NCBI GenBank assembly: GCA_964473255.1
Contig: CAYYOT010000049.1
Location: 1-35,649 of the forward strand
Direction: 5' to 3'
Source: Kuafuiihalomonas sp964473255
GTDB lineage: Bacteria > Myxococcota > Kuafuiibacteriia > Kuafuiibacteriales > Kuafuiibacteriaceae
Length of the DNA stretch: 35,649 nt
The notes below the pieces were generated by a model, which had not been told where the DNA came from, searched no databases, and was given only the letters and a program-made list of their open reading frames with translations. Positions 15,141-23,117 of this stretch are shown one piece after another (position 1 is the stretch's first letter; every line of letters starts with the position of its first letter). Both the position numbers and the translations under genes were made by a program.

Positions 15141-16063
15141 GGGGCCGGGGGCTCCGGAAGCTTCGCTTGGAAGGCCTCGAGAGCGGCGAAAAACGGGTCG
15201 GGCACTTCGAAGTGGGGCAGCGCACCGGAGGTGAAGGCGTCGAAGGTCCAGTTGGGCTTCGCCCGAGCCCAGCCCGCTTCGCTGAAATCCTTGAAGTCAC
15301 CGCGGGTCCCATGCGGAACCCAGACCGGAAGTTCGAGGGTTTCGTACACGAGACGAATGTCCTTGCTGAAGAGTCGGCCGGACAGGAAGGCATACGGCGC
15401 GAATCGAGCACCGGGCTGGCGAGCGGACTGATGGTCGAACTCGACCATCGCCTCGTCTACGTCGCGAGAACCGTAGGTCCGCCGCAAAAAATACCGGATC
15501 GTGGACTTTCGCGTGAGAAGGTTGAACAGGCCTTCGCTCCAGAGCGGGAACCGAGCAAACGGCAAGAAACCCGGGATCTCTCGGTTCTCGCCGGGGTTCC
15601 GTAGACGCTCGGAGCCCCGGCTGAAGCCGGTAGGATTGATGAGCGTGAGCGACCGCAGCCCGTCCGGCGACTCGCTCGCGGCCCGAGCCGCGAACTCGGA
15701 CGACAGCGACAAGCCATACAGATCGAGGGGGCCCGGCTTCTCCTCGGCGATCAGCCGCCGCATGTCTTGAACGGCATCGACGTAGAGACGGATGTCGTAC
15801 GTACGGTCCGAGCGGTCCGAGTGCCCAAAGCCCGGGAGGTCGACGGCGTACACTCGGTACGCGGACCGAAGGCGCTCGAAGAGCGGTCGCATCTCGACCG
15901 CCGACGCGGCGGCATTGATGCTGTGGACCAGGAGCGCCGGCGGCCCGTCACCGGCAACGAAGTAGGCCAGCCGCTGGTCGCGGCTGACCGTGCTTCGAGC
16001 CTCGGCGGAGAAGGGAGGCGGGAGGGTGTCCTCCGACGCCTCTGCTCCACCCTCGTTCATCAT
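15137..16063 (-). CDS. Alpha/beta-fold hydrolase of unknown substrate, between HiPIP and bchI
   Basis: 308-residue alpha/beta hydrolase, distinct from BchO. Visible: LLVHSINAAASAVEMRPLF (oxyanion strand-loop, with HSINAA in place of the usual HG), AVDLPGFGHSDRSDRTYD, the nucleophile elbow YGLSLSSEFAAR (G-x-S-x-S rather than G-x-S-x-G), and a possible catalytic His in SGALPHFEVPDPFF. The start is the ATG at 16063 (a second ATG follows at once); no clear ribosome site is seen, and the HiPIP stop is only 17 bp upstream. Its stop overlaps the bchI start by 4 bp, so it is co-translated with bchIDO. A role in pigment or lipid ester chemistry is possible but not shown. Confidence 0.8.
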   Translation of the reverse strand: MMNEGGAEASEDTLPPPFSAEARSTVSRDQRLAYFVAGDGPPALLVHSINAAASAVEMRPLFERLRSAYRVYAVDLPGFGHSDRSDRTYDIRLYVDAVQDMRRLIAEEKPGPLDLYGLSLSSEFAARAASESPDGLRSLTLINPTGFSRGSERLRNPGENREIPGFLPFARFPLWSEGLFNLLTRKSTIRYFLRRTYGSRDVDEAMVEFDHQSARQPGARFAPYAFLSGRLFSKDIRLVYETLELPVWVPHGTRGDFKDFSEAGWARAKPNWTFDAFTSGALPHFEVPDPFFAALEAFQAKLPEPPAP

Positions 16064-16080
16064 GGTTCGTGGGCTGGAAA

Positions 16081-16521
16081 TCAGCCCTGCTGCTTGGCCC
16101 AGCTCAGGCAGTGGCCGTTCGGGTTGACCGGTCCGGTGAAGAGCTTGCACCCGCCGCACTTGCTGTCACCCTCGGGGGCAACCCACTGCAGGCAGTTCGA
16201 GCATTTCTTGCCCTCTTCGGCGCTCTTCTCGACGTACTTGAGCGTGGTCCGCATCTGCTTGGACTGGGCGTCGATGGTAGCGCCTTCGGCGCAGTTCAGC
16301 TCACCACCCGCCGAGGCGGTCGCCCCGGAAGGCTCGCTGGACGGCTTGGAGGCCGCAGCTTTCGTCTTCGGCTTCGGGGGCGGCGGCGCCTTGGCCGCGG
16401 GCTTTTCGGTCTCGCTGCAGGCGACGACCGACAGGGTGCCCGGCACCACCAGGGCGGCGCCGACGACCTTCAGCGCGCTGCGCCGGGTCACGTTCGTGTT
16501 CTCCGGAGTCGTGTTCTTCAT
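16081..16521 (-). CDS. High-potential iron-sulfur protein (HiPIP) with Tat/lipoprotein-like leader
   Basis: Periplasmic [4Fe-4S] electron carrier that can reduce PufC or the reaction centre. In this 146-residue protein the cluster ligands are Cys107, Cys110, Cys125 and Cys138; the CxxC-x14-C-x12-C spacing and CKLFTGPVNPNGHCLSW are HiPIP hallmarks. The leader has TRRSALK (residues 12-18, a twin-arginine motif), a hydrophobic stretch, and VVAC with Cys35 in lipobox position, followed by a Pro/Ala/Lys-rich linker (about 39-70). It therefore looks Tat-exported and lipid-anchored, whereas known HiPIPs are mostly soluble. Extra cysteines are Cys77 and Cys122. The start at 16521 has AGGAGAC 7 nt upstream; a longer in-frame stretch lacks support. 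Confidence 0.9.
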   Translation of the reverse strand: MKNTTPENTNVTRRSALKVVGAALVVPGTLSVVACSETEKPAAKAPPPPKPKTKAAASKPSSEPSGATASAGGELNCAEGATIDAQSKQMRTTLKYVEKSAEEGKKCSNCLQWVAPEGDSKCGGCKLFTGPVNPNGHCLSWAKQQG

Positions 16522-16720
16522 CGTGTTTGTCTCCTCTCGACGAGCGTTTCCGCTCTCTTTCGGGGCAAGGCCCAACTGGTTTCCCGCGAGTGACCTAACA
16601 CAACACTCGACCGAGGGCAGCATGTGGATAGCTCGCGCCCGAGGATCGGCGATGATCCGCTCGAATCGAGTCCGCTGCGGAAGGATGGGGCGGCCCCGTC
16701 ATCCATGCTACGGCCCCCGG
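16522..16720. promoter_or_regulatory. Divergent gap between HiPIP and small membrane ORF
   Basis: This 199-bp gap must hold the promoter for the HiPIP-bchIDO unit unless bchP reads through. A hairpin GAGCG-GAAA-CGCTC (16542-16555) would lie in the HiPIP mRNA leader, just before its ribosome site. The 9-mer GACCTAACA at 16592-16600 equals the left half of the bchC operator (TGTTAGGTC on the minus strand), but no TGT partner is present 12 bp away, so it is at best a half-site. No convincing -35/-10 pair is visible. Confidence 0.35.
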
Positions 16721-17005
16721 GTGCAAGACTACTTTGCATCGGGCCGAGCCGTGGACGTCGTCCTGGTCGTCGTCGTCCTCGAGGTCGGTGCTCTGGTTTG
16801 GCTAACTCGACGCCACCCAGAAGTCCGATTCGGCGACGTGGTGGGCCAGGTCGCCGCCGGTGTTTGCCTGCTGGTCGCACTTCGTTTCGCGCTGACGAGC
16901 GGCTGGTGGGGCTGGGTGGCCCTCTTCCTGACCGCCTCCCTTCCCGCTCACCTATGGGATCTGCAGCGCCGATGGAGATCGGCTACGGCGAAACGATCCC
17001 CATGA
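16721..17005 (+). CDS. Small three-helix membrane protein of unknown function
   Basis: 94-residue hydrophobic protein with three predicted membrane segments: DVVLVVVVLEVGALVWL (about residues 10-26), VGQVAAGVCLLVALRFAL, and WWGWVALFLTASLPAHLWDLQ. It begins VQDYFASGRAVD and ends in a basic tail. I recall similar xYFASGRAVDLVL proteins of this length in other bacteria, but no function. The start is uncertain: GTG at 16721 fits the protein best, with an in-frame ATG at 16685 as alternative; neither has a good ribosome site. It is the only plus-strand gene within the leftward arm, and its last 23 bp overlap the 3' end of bchP in antisense. Sequence-like hydrophobic periodicity argues against a chance frame. 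Confidence 0.6.
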   Translation: MQDYFASGRAVDVVLVVVVLEVGALVWLTRRHPEVRFGDVVGQVAAGVCLLVALRFALTSGWWGWVALFLTASLPAHLWDLQRRWRSATAKRSP

Positions 17006-18170
17006 GGTGAGCCATGTCTTTGAAGAAGATGCGCATGTGGGCGGCCGGCTTCGCCCGCACGAGCTCCTTGTTCATGTACGCCTCCCAGGTCAGCCGCTGA
17101 ACGTCGGGGTCATCGCACATACTGACGAAGCGCTCCCGTCGCTTGTCATTGCAATACCAAAACCACTGCATCATCCCCAGAATCCAGAACACCCGTCCGT
17201 GGGCCTTCATGAAGCGTTTGCGAGCCAGTCGCAAAGCTCGAGCGTCACCCGACTCCAGGTACGCATCACCCGCAGCCGCGGCAACCTGTCCCCCGATCAT
17301 CGCGTAATAGATGCCCTCACCGGAAGACGGCGCAACGACTCCGGCCGCGTCGCCGGCGAGGACGACATCGCGACCATTGTCCCAACGCTTCAACGGCTGC
17401 ATCGGGATGGGCGCGCCCTCACGACGGATCGTTCGTAGCCCGCCCAGCCGTCCGCGCTTTCGAATCGTGGTCACCGCCCCCCGAAGACCGAACCCCTTCT
17501 TCGCGCTGCCGGTTCCCACGCTGAGCGTCTTGCCATGGGGGAAGACCCAGCCATAGAAGTCGGGCGACGTCTCGCCCCGGTAGATCACGTCGCACCGTCG
17601 GCCGTCGTAATCGATATCGGCTGTGCCGTCGGGAGCCTCCACGATCTCGTGGTACGCGAACACGCACTTGACCCGATCACCGCCCGGAACCTCCTGACGC
17701 GCGACCTGGGAGCGAGCGCCGTCGGCGCCGACCACCACGCGGGCGCGAATCCGTCGCTCGTGTCCGCCGGTGCGGAATTGAACGACGGGGACATCGTCCT
17801 TCTCCCGCGTGATGCCCTCGAATCGACCGGTGATTCGCTTCGCTCCGAGCCCCGCCGCTCTCTCGCGGAGGTACTCGTCGAAAACCTCCCGGTTGACCAT
17901 GCCCACGTATCCGCCCTCGATCGGCATGTCGACCTGCCGGTCCGCGGGAGAGACGATACGAGCGGACCGTATGCGGGCGCACAGCAGGTCGGACGGGATG
18001 TCGAAGTCGCGGATCAGGCGCGGCGGGATCGCCCCGCCACAGGGCTTGATCCGGCCGGCGCGGTCGAGCAGCGCGACCGAGCGACCGGCCTTGGCGAGCT
18101 CGGAGGCTGCCGTCGCTCCGGCCGGTCCCCCGCCGACCACCACTGCATCATACGTGTTCGTCGCATTCAT
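16983..18170 (-). CDS. bchP: BchP, geranylgeranyl reductase
   Basis: FAD-dependent enzyme that reduces the geranylgeranyl tail of bacteriochlorophyll to phytyl. The 395-residue protein starts with YDAVVVGGGPAGATAASELAKAG (dinucleotide-binding motif), then KPCGGAIPPRLI, the ATG-like GADGARS motif, and DVVLAGDAAGVVAPSSGEGIYYAM, all typical of BchP/ChlP. The start is the ATG at 18170, with CAGGAGTGAAAG upstream; the open frame extends 156 codons further, but that is only a shadow of the neighbouring transporter. It follows bch2 by 5 bp and bchG lies two genes upstream, so esterification and tail reduction are co-expressed. Confidence 0.96.
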   Translation of the reverse strand: MNATNTYDAVVVGGGPAGATAASELAKAGRSVALLDRAGRIKPCGGAIPPRLIRDFDIPSDLLCARIRSARIVSPADRQVDMPIEGGYVGMVNREVFDEYLRERAAGLGAKRITGRFEGITREKDDVPVVQFRTGGHERRIRARVVVGADGARSQVARQEVPGGDRVKCVFAYHEIVEAPDGTADIDYDGRRCDVIYRGETSPDFYGWVFPHGKTLSVGTGSAKKGFGLRGAVTTIRKRGRLGGLRTIRREGAPIPMQPLKRWDNGRDVVLAGDAAGVVAPSSGEGIYYAMIGGQVAAAAGDAYLESGDARALRLARKRFMKAHGRVFWILGMMQWFWYCNDKRRERFVSMCDDPDVQRLTWEAYMNKELVRAKPAAHMRIFFKDMAHLMGIVSP

Positions 18171-18175
18171 AACTT

Positions 18176-19534
18176 TCACTCCTGACGCGCCAGTAGCGCT
18201 GCGGTCTCCGCGGCCGCATCCGCGGGCGCGGTCGCCCATACATGTTGAGAAGTCCGTCGCGCCGGCTCCATGCGAGCGGCGAGGATCGCCGCGGCCAAGA
18301 AAAGGACGCCTTCCGCCGCGAATACGGCCGAATAGGAGACGACCACCGAGCCATACAGGAATCGAACTACGTCGACGCCAACCGTGCCGATGAAGCCACC
18401 GAGGGCAAAGGCGACCGCCTGGGCTCCACCCCAAAGACCCATCCGGATGCCTTCGCGCGACTCTCGACCCGCGCCGGCGAGGCTCATCATCCAGCCGATC
18501 GCGGCCACGGCGAACGCCCCATTGGCCAGTCCCAGCCCGAATACGAAGGGGCGGAGCGGCCAGGCGGGAGCCATGAAGCCCCCGAGCGCGAGGGCGAAGA
18601 GAACAACGCCCGATGCCACGCAGCCGCCGACCGTCCACGCTCGGATGCTCCCGAAACGAGGTCCAGCGCGACCACCGGCCGCAATTGCGACCAGGATCAT
18701 ACCGATGAAGACGCCCTGGTGCTGGACGGCCGCGAGCCTGGTGGATTCGCCCGGCGTGAAGCCGAAGATGGCCCCGGCGTACGGCTCGAGGATGAGGTCC
18801 TGGGTGCTGTAGGCCAGCATCGACGTGAAGACGAAGATCGTGAAGGCGCGAGCTCGGCTATCGCTCCACACCTCGGAGAAGACGGTCCAAAAGCCTGGCT
18901 TGTCTTCGGCCGCGGACTGCGAGGCGGCGGGCGTGCTCGCGCGCGATTCGACGCCCCAGATGGCGACCACGGTGATGGTGAAGGCCACCAGCGCCACGAC
19001 GCTCGTCAGCCCCACCAGGCGCATCGGCGTGAACGGATCGAGGAGGCTTCCCACGGTTGCTGCCGTCACGACGAAACCTGCGATCATCATCAGCCACACC
19101 ATTGACGCCGCTCCGGCCCGACGGCCCGGCTCGGTACGCGCCGCGAGGAGCGCGAGCAGCGAAGTGCCGGCCGCGCCGACCCCGACGCCGATCAGCGCGT
19201 AAGCGGCGATCGCGAGGAGGATCCCAGCAACGGTATTCTGCCCCATCAGCGCGGTCGCGAGGGCGGCGGAGACGCCGCCAACACCGAGCACGGCGATACC
19301 GCCGATGATCCACGGCGTCCGTCGTCCCCCCATGTCCGAGTCGTAGCCCCAACGGGGTCGGGACATCTGCACCGCATAATGAAAGCCGACCAGCGCTCCG
19401 GGAAGCATGGCGGGCAGCGCGAGTTCGACCACCATGACGCGGTTCATCGTCGACGTCGTAAGGACGACGATCGCGCCCAGCGCCGTCTGCACGAGTCCCA
19501 GGCGAAAGATTCCGAACCAACTCAACGTCTTCAT
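18176..19534 (-). CDS. PucC/Bch2-family (BCD) MFS protein
   Basis: 452-residue membrane protein of the bacteriochlorophyll-delivery family of the major facilitator superfamily, with about 12 helices. LVQTALGAIVVLTTSTMNRVMVVELALPAMLPGALVGFHYAVQ and DLILEPYAGAIFGFTPGEST are family signatures. It lies between bchG and bchP, the position of orf428/bch2 in Rhodobacter. A second member (lhaA) is in the right arm. The family is thought to help hand pigment to antenna proteins, possibly as a lipid or pigment flippase; the substrate is unproven. The start ATG (19534) overlaps the bchG stop by 4 bp. Confidence 0.92.
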   Translation of the reverse strand: MKTLSWFGIFRLGLVQTALGAIVVLTTSTMNRVMVVELALPAMLPGALVGFHYAVQMSRPRWGYDSDMGGRRTPWIIGGIAVLGVGGVSAALATALMGQNTVAGILLAIAAYALIGVGVGAAGTSLLALLAARTEPGRRAGAASMVWLMMIAGFVVTAATVGSLLDPFTPMRLVGLTSVVALVAFTITVVAIWGVESRASTPAASQSAAEDKPGFWTVFSEVWSDSRARAFTIFVFTSMLAYSTQDLILEPYAGAIFGFTPGESTRLAAVQHQGVFIGMILVAIAAGGRAGPRFGSIRAWTVGGCVASGVVLFALALGGFMAPAWPLRPFVFGLGLANGAFAVAAIGWMMSLAGAGRESREGIRMGLWGGAQAVAFALGGFIGTVGVDVVRFLYGSVVVSYSAVFAAEGVLFLAAAILAARMEPARRTSQHVWATAPADAAAETAALLARQE

Positions 19535-20460
19535 GTCCCCAGTCCCGAGTCGACGAGCGTTCGCACGGCGAACGCGCTGACCATCATCCCCGACACGTAC
19601 AGCGTCGTGCCGGTGGCGTTGTACCAGGCGGCCCGCTGGCGAGGCGCACGCACCAAACGCAGCATGAGACCGATCTGGAAGAGCAAGAGCAGCCCCACCG
19701 CTGTCGCATGCAGCGGGCGCCCCCACCCCAGAAGCAGGATCAGGACCACCGCCTGAGGAGCGGCCATGACGACGCAGGCCAGTCGCACCGCGGGCTGGAC
19801 TCCGAGCTGCACCGGCAGTGACCGGACACCCATCTTCGAGTCGCCCTCGACGGCTTTGAAGTCGTTCAGGATCATGATCCCGAAAGCCCCGAAGCTGTAG
19901 AGCAGCGCCAGCGCAATGATCCGCTGATCAGGCAGACCGAACGCCATCACGCCGGCCCCCGTGAACCACGGAAGCCCCTCGTAGCAGAGAGCGACCGCCG
20001 CGTTGCCCCACCATCCGTTGGCCTTCAGTCGCAACGGCGGCGCGCTGTACGCCCACGCCAGCCCCAGGCCGAGAACGGATGCTGCGAAGACCCACCAGCC
20101 CAGGACGGAGGCGACGACGAGGGCGAGCCCGGTCCACAGGATCGCGATCGCCATTCCCCAGCGACCGGGAACGCGCCCCGAAGGGATCGGACGACCCGGT
20201 TCGTTGATGGCGTCGACGTGCCGGTCGAACCAGTCGTTGACGACCTGACTCGTACCGCACACGAGCGGCCCCGCGAGAGCGACGGCACCGATGATGAACG
20301 CCCAGCGCTGGAAAACCGGAACGCCCGACGACACGATCCCGCAAACGAGGGCCCACATCGGCGCGAACCAGGTGATGGGCTTCAGCAGCTCCACGACGGC
20401 GGCCGGAGCCGGCAGCGAACGCCGAGGGCCGAGGGCCCGAGTTTGAAGGTCCGTCGTCAT
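19531..20460 (-). CDS. bchG: BchG, bacteriochlorophyll synthase
   Basis: UbiA-family membrane prenyltransferase that esterifies bacteriochlorophyllide a with geranylgeranyl diphosphate. The 309-residue protein carries the Mg-diphosphate motif NDWFDRHVDAINEPGRPIPSG (first loop) and a second aspartate motif, ILNDFKAVEGDSKMG, with about nine hydrophobic helices. Opening LLKPITWFAPMWALVCGIVSSG is typical. The start ATG overlaps the ppsR stop by 4 bp. Confidence 0.96.
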   Translation of the reverse strand: MTTDLQTRALGPRRSLPAPAAVVELLKPITWFAPMWALVCGIVSSGVPVFQRWAFIIGAVALAGPLVCGTSQVVNDWFDRHVDAINEPGRPIPSGRVPGRWGMAIAILWTGLALVVASVLGWWVFAASVLGLGLAWAYSAPPLRLKANGWWGNAAVALCYEGLPWFTGAGVMAFGLPDQRIIALALLYSFGAFGIMILNDFKAVEGDSKMGVRSLPVQLGVQPAVRLACVVMAAPQAVVLILLLGWGRPLHATAVGLLLLFQIGLMLRLVRAPRQRAAWYNATGTTLYVSGMMVSAFAVRTLVDSGLGT

Positions 20461-21893
20461 GGCGTATCGTCACCGTTTTCCAGATCACCGAGCCCGTGCC
20501 GGCGGAGTTTTGCGTAGAGGCTCTGTCGGCTGAGACCCAGGACCTGAGCCGCGGAGGCGCGGTTGTCTCCGCTCACGTCGAGGGCGGCCTCGATGCAGAG
20601 CCGCTCGATGACGTCGGTCGTCTCGCGGACGATCTCCTTCAGAGGAACGCGCCCGACCATGCCGACGATCTGGTCGAGCGAGCGGGGAAGCTCGAGACCG
20701 GTGGCGGCATCCATGGAGGAGCGAGCGGTCACCGGTCGAATCACCAGACCGACGGTGATCTGACCGCCCGTCTCCGACGAAACGGCCGAGACCTCGGCTT
20801 GCTCGACGGAACCATACTGGCCGCGAACCACGGTGCTGAAGTTACGGACCGCTCCGTGCTCTCGGAGGTTCGCCGAGATGATGTCCAGGTCCACCCCCGG
20901 TCGTCCCAGCCACTTGTCGAGCGATTCCCCTCGCGCCTGCTGCTCGGTCGCCAGCTGCGCCATGTCCAGGAAGGCGCCGTTGGTCATCAGAATGGAAAAA
21001 TCACCGTCGGTTACGACGAATCCATCCGGCAGCCCTTCGACGACGCCGAGGAGGCGTGATGCCTTGCGCCCGTGCAGGGAGGCGATCGACGGCTCGAGTC
21101 CCGATGCGAGGCGCACCAGGAACAGCGGCGTCTTCTCTTGGCGAAACAGCGAAGCCGACACATCGACTCTGCGGTCGTTGGGAAGCTGGGTCGTGATCTC
21201 GTCGGCCCAGCCCGCGATCCGTACCTTGTCGAGAAGCGACTGGACCTCCAGCCACTCCGATTCCGAAAAGAGGTTCGACAGCCTCCGATTGGTGAGCTTG
21301 CGCGGCGACTCTTCGAGCATCTCGCCGGCCGCCGGGTTCGCCTCGACGATCTTGAGGGCCGCGGCATCCACGACCAAGACCGCTTCCGAGGCCACTTGGA
21401 ACAGGAGTCGATAGCGGGTCTCGGCGTGTCGCAACCGAGCATATTCCCGCTCCATCGTCTGCTGGGAGTCGACGAGCTGCTGCTGGAGGTTGGCGATCGC
21501 GCGCAGGTCCCGGCCGAAGGCCAGGACGCGTTCGGTGTCGTGGAGCCGGACGGCGGAATACCGGATGGGCAGTGTGCTCCCCACCGCGGTTGGATGGTTG
21601 ATCTCGCGGGCCCGTACGACCGGAACGTTCGCCGAGTCCTGGAGCATCTCTTCGACCTTGGCCCGGGAGTCCCGAGCGACGGTCTCGACCCAGGGCCGCC
21701 CCACCCAGCTGGAGACGTCGAGGAGGGCGGAGTCGATGCCGGTGAAGGCAAAATCGTGGATGACTCCGACGCCATCCATCACCAGGGCGACGTCGGCGGC
21801 CGCGGTGATCACGCGGGCGGCCGTGGTGGCGTCTAGGTTTTCGAGGGACCTCTCGGGCTCACGGAACTCGACCAATGTGCCCGGAAAGACCAT
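20457..21893 (-). CDS. ppsR: PpsR/CrtJ transcriptional repressor of photosynthesis genes
   Basis: Represses bch, crt and puc genes in response to oxygen or light by binding TGT-N12-ACA. The 478-residue protein has an N-terminal PAS-like domain (about 25-130), a glutamine-rich coiled linker (NLQQQLVDSQQTMEREYARL), two PAS domains (about 160-275 and 285-400), and a C-terminal Fis-type helix-turn-helix, NRASAAQVLGLSRQSLYAKL. Only one cysteine is present, Cys433 (ERLCIEAAL), equivalent to the DNA-binding-domain cysteine of CrtJ; the second redox cysteine between PAS domains is absent. No strong ribosome site precedes the ATG at 21893. It lies 36 bp after ppaA. Matching operators occur in the window at bchC, crtE and in the divergent control region upstream of its own operon. 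Confidence 0.95.
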   Translation of the reverse strand: MVFPGTLVEFREPERSLENLDATTAARVITAAADVALVMDGVGVIHDFAFTGIDSALLDVSSWVGRPWVETVARDSRAKVEEMLQDSANVPVVRAREINHPTAVGSTLPIRYSAVRLHDTERVLAFGRDLRAIANLQQQLVDSQQTMEREYARLRHAETRYRLLFQVASEAVLVVDAAALKIVEANPAAGEMLEESPRKLTNRRLSNLFSESEWLEVQSLLDKVRIAGWADEITTQLPNDRRVDVSASLFRQEKTPLFLVRLASGLEPSIASLHGRKASRLLGVVEGLPDGFVVTDGDFSILMTNGAFLDMAQLATEQQARGESLDKWLGRPGVDLDIISANLREHGAVRNFSTVVRGQYGSVEQAEVSAVSSETGGQITVGLVIRPVTARSSMDAATGLELPRSLDQIVGMVGRVPLKEIVRETTDVIERLCIEAALDVSGDNRASAAQVLGLSRQSLYAKLRRHGLGDLENGDDTP

Positions 21894-21929
21894 GCTTGGG
21901 TACGGAGGAGCCGTCCACGAGCCACGGGT

Positions 21930-22853
21930 TTACCGTGGACTGGACTGCGCCACCTGGACATGTGCCCGGGCGATCCGCACGGCGGAACGAGCGTCGACGG
22001 CCATCGCGTCGGCCCCCACTCGCCGGGTATGCCCAGGATGTTCGAGGAACGTACTGCCGCCTACGAGGATCAGCACGCTCGGATTCAGCGAGGCTTCGCG
22101 AACGGCGTGCACGACCTGGCGCAGCCGCTCGATCAGGCTGTCGTTGCTCATGCTGAAGCCAACGACGCTGATCCACTCGCAGCGGACCGTCTCGACGGTC
22201 TCGAAGCTCGAGCCGTCCGTGATCAATACCTCCCAGTCATCGCGACGAAAGAACTCCGCCACCATGTGAAGTCCAAACGTGTGATTCTCGCTTGGAGCGG
22301 GCGAAAATACCGCCCGCGGGGAAAATCCAGCGTGTGGGTCCTCGGCCTGGAACGCCGGGCCGAGCTCGCGCAGCACGCGCTGCAGTCGCGACAGTCCGAT
22401 GGTGACGTCGGTGAACGTGCAGACGTCGGCGAGCCACATCTCACCGAGGAGTCGGGCGGCCGGAGCGAGGAGCTCCATGAAGACGCGCTCGAGGGTGACG
22501 CCCCGGGCAAGGATCGTGTCGACGTAGGCCCGCAGGCCCGTCGGCGTCATCGTGATGGTCAGGCGGGCGAACTCGGCGATCTCGTCGCTGGTCGGGGCCT
22601 CGCCTTCCGCGACCTGATGCCGCTGGAGCTCGGCATCGGGGAAGCGGCTGTGCGCTACCATCAGAGCGGGGATTATCTCACTCTCGATGGTCCGGAGCAG
22701 CTGAGCGTCAGGCCGGGTTGACGTCAAAGGTCCCGGCTCCGTGAAAGCGTTCGCGCTCCCGTTCGACGTGTAGGCGTTCATGCCGAAGCGCTCTACACGC
22801 GGGCTAGCTTCGGCTTGGGCGTTTGGTTCCTTAGTAGGCTGCGGGCGTGCCAT
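21930..22853 (-). CDS. ppaA: PpaA/AerR-type cobalamin-binding regulator
   Basis: Antirepressor-type partner of PpsR that senses light through bound cobalamin in Rhodobacter. The 307-residue protein has a disordered N-terminus (about 45 residues), a helical cap domain with LGEMWLADVCTFTDVTIGLSRL (the W...D..F..VT pattern of B12-dependent photoreceptors), and a Rossmann-like B12 domain with SENHTFGLHMVAEFFRRDDW and VLILVGGST. The start is the ATG at 22853, preceded by GGGGAGAGG; an in-frame extension 80 codons upstream crosses the promoter region and is rejected. It is the first gene of the leftward arm. Confidence 0.9.
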   Translation of the reverse strand: MARPQPTKEPNAQAEASPRVERFGMNAYTSNGSANAFTEPGPLTSTRPDAQLLRTIESEIIPALMVAHSRFPDAELQRHQVAEGEAPTSDEIAEFARLTITMTPTGLRAYVDTILARGVTLERVFMELLAPAARLLGEMWLADVCTFTDVTIGLSRLQRVLRELGPAFQAEDPHAGFSPRAVFSPAPSENHTFGLHMVAEFFRRDDWEVLITDGSSFETVETVRCEWISVVGFSMSNDSLIERLRQVVHAVREASLNPSVLILVGGSTFLEHPGHTRRVGADAMAVDARSAVRIARAHVQVAQSSPR

Positions 22854-22984
22854 GTGCCTCTCCCCTTGCGGCTCCGAAACATTTCCCTTCAGAGCTACGA
22901 TCTGATGGCCGTTCGTCCGCCCGGGAGGGGAGCACGATCCCGTTTCGCAGCGCAACGTACTCACCGCCCAAAAACCCCTGATTG

Positions 22985-23068
22985 AGAGCAATACGCCGAT
23001 GGTCCCGACATGTAAAGTCAGGATTACGTCTACCTTGATTGACACTTCATTTCGAAGACGTCTAGTCT
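22985..23068. promoter_or_regulatory. Divergent promoter region with two overlapping PpsR-like operators
   Basis: A 34-bp element (23011-23044) combines two one-mismatch PpsR sites: TGTAAAGTCAGGATTACG (23011-23028) and CGTCTACCTTGATTGACA (23027-23044), sharing CG in the middle. Its left end, read on the minus strand, is TTTACA, with TATTGC 17 bp further on, a promoter candidate for ppaA-ppsR-bchG. Its right end is TTGACA, with TAGTCT 18 bp further on (23063-23068), a promoter candidate for bchF-acsF. Both -35 boxes are therefore inside the element. The remaining bases of the 264-bp gap (22854-23117) show no gene. Confidence 0.65.
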
Positions 23069-23117
23069 CAGGGCCCGTCCACGAGAGTGGCATACGGGGA
23101 GTCCCGGAGGAGGTGGC

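Noticed and set aside
16592..16600. GACCTAACA half-site upstream of HiPIP, identical to half of the bchC operator
   Set aside because: No TGT/ACA partner at 12-bp spacing; a 9-bp match is expected by chance fairly often in a window this size.
18171..18638. Upstream extension of the bchP frame
   Set aside because: Shadow of the PucC-like transporter gene; the FAD-binding fold starts right after the ATG at 18170.
22854..23093. 80-codon N-terminal extension of ppaA
   Set aside because: It crosses the divergent promoter and operator element; a good ribosome site precedes the ATG at 22853.
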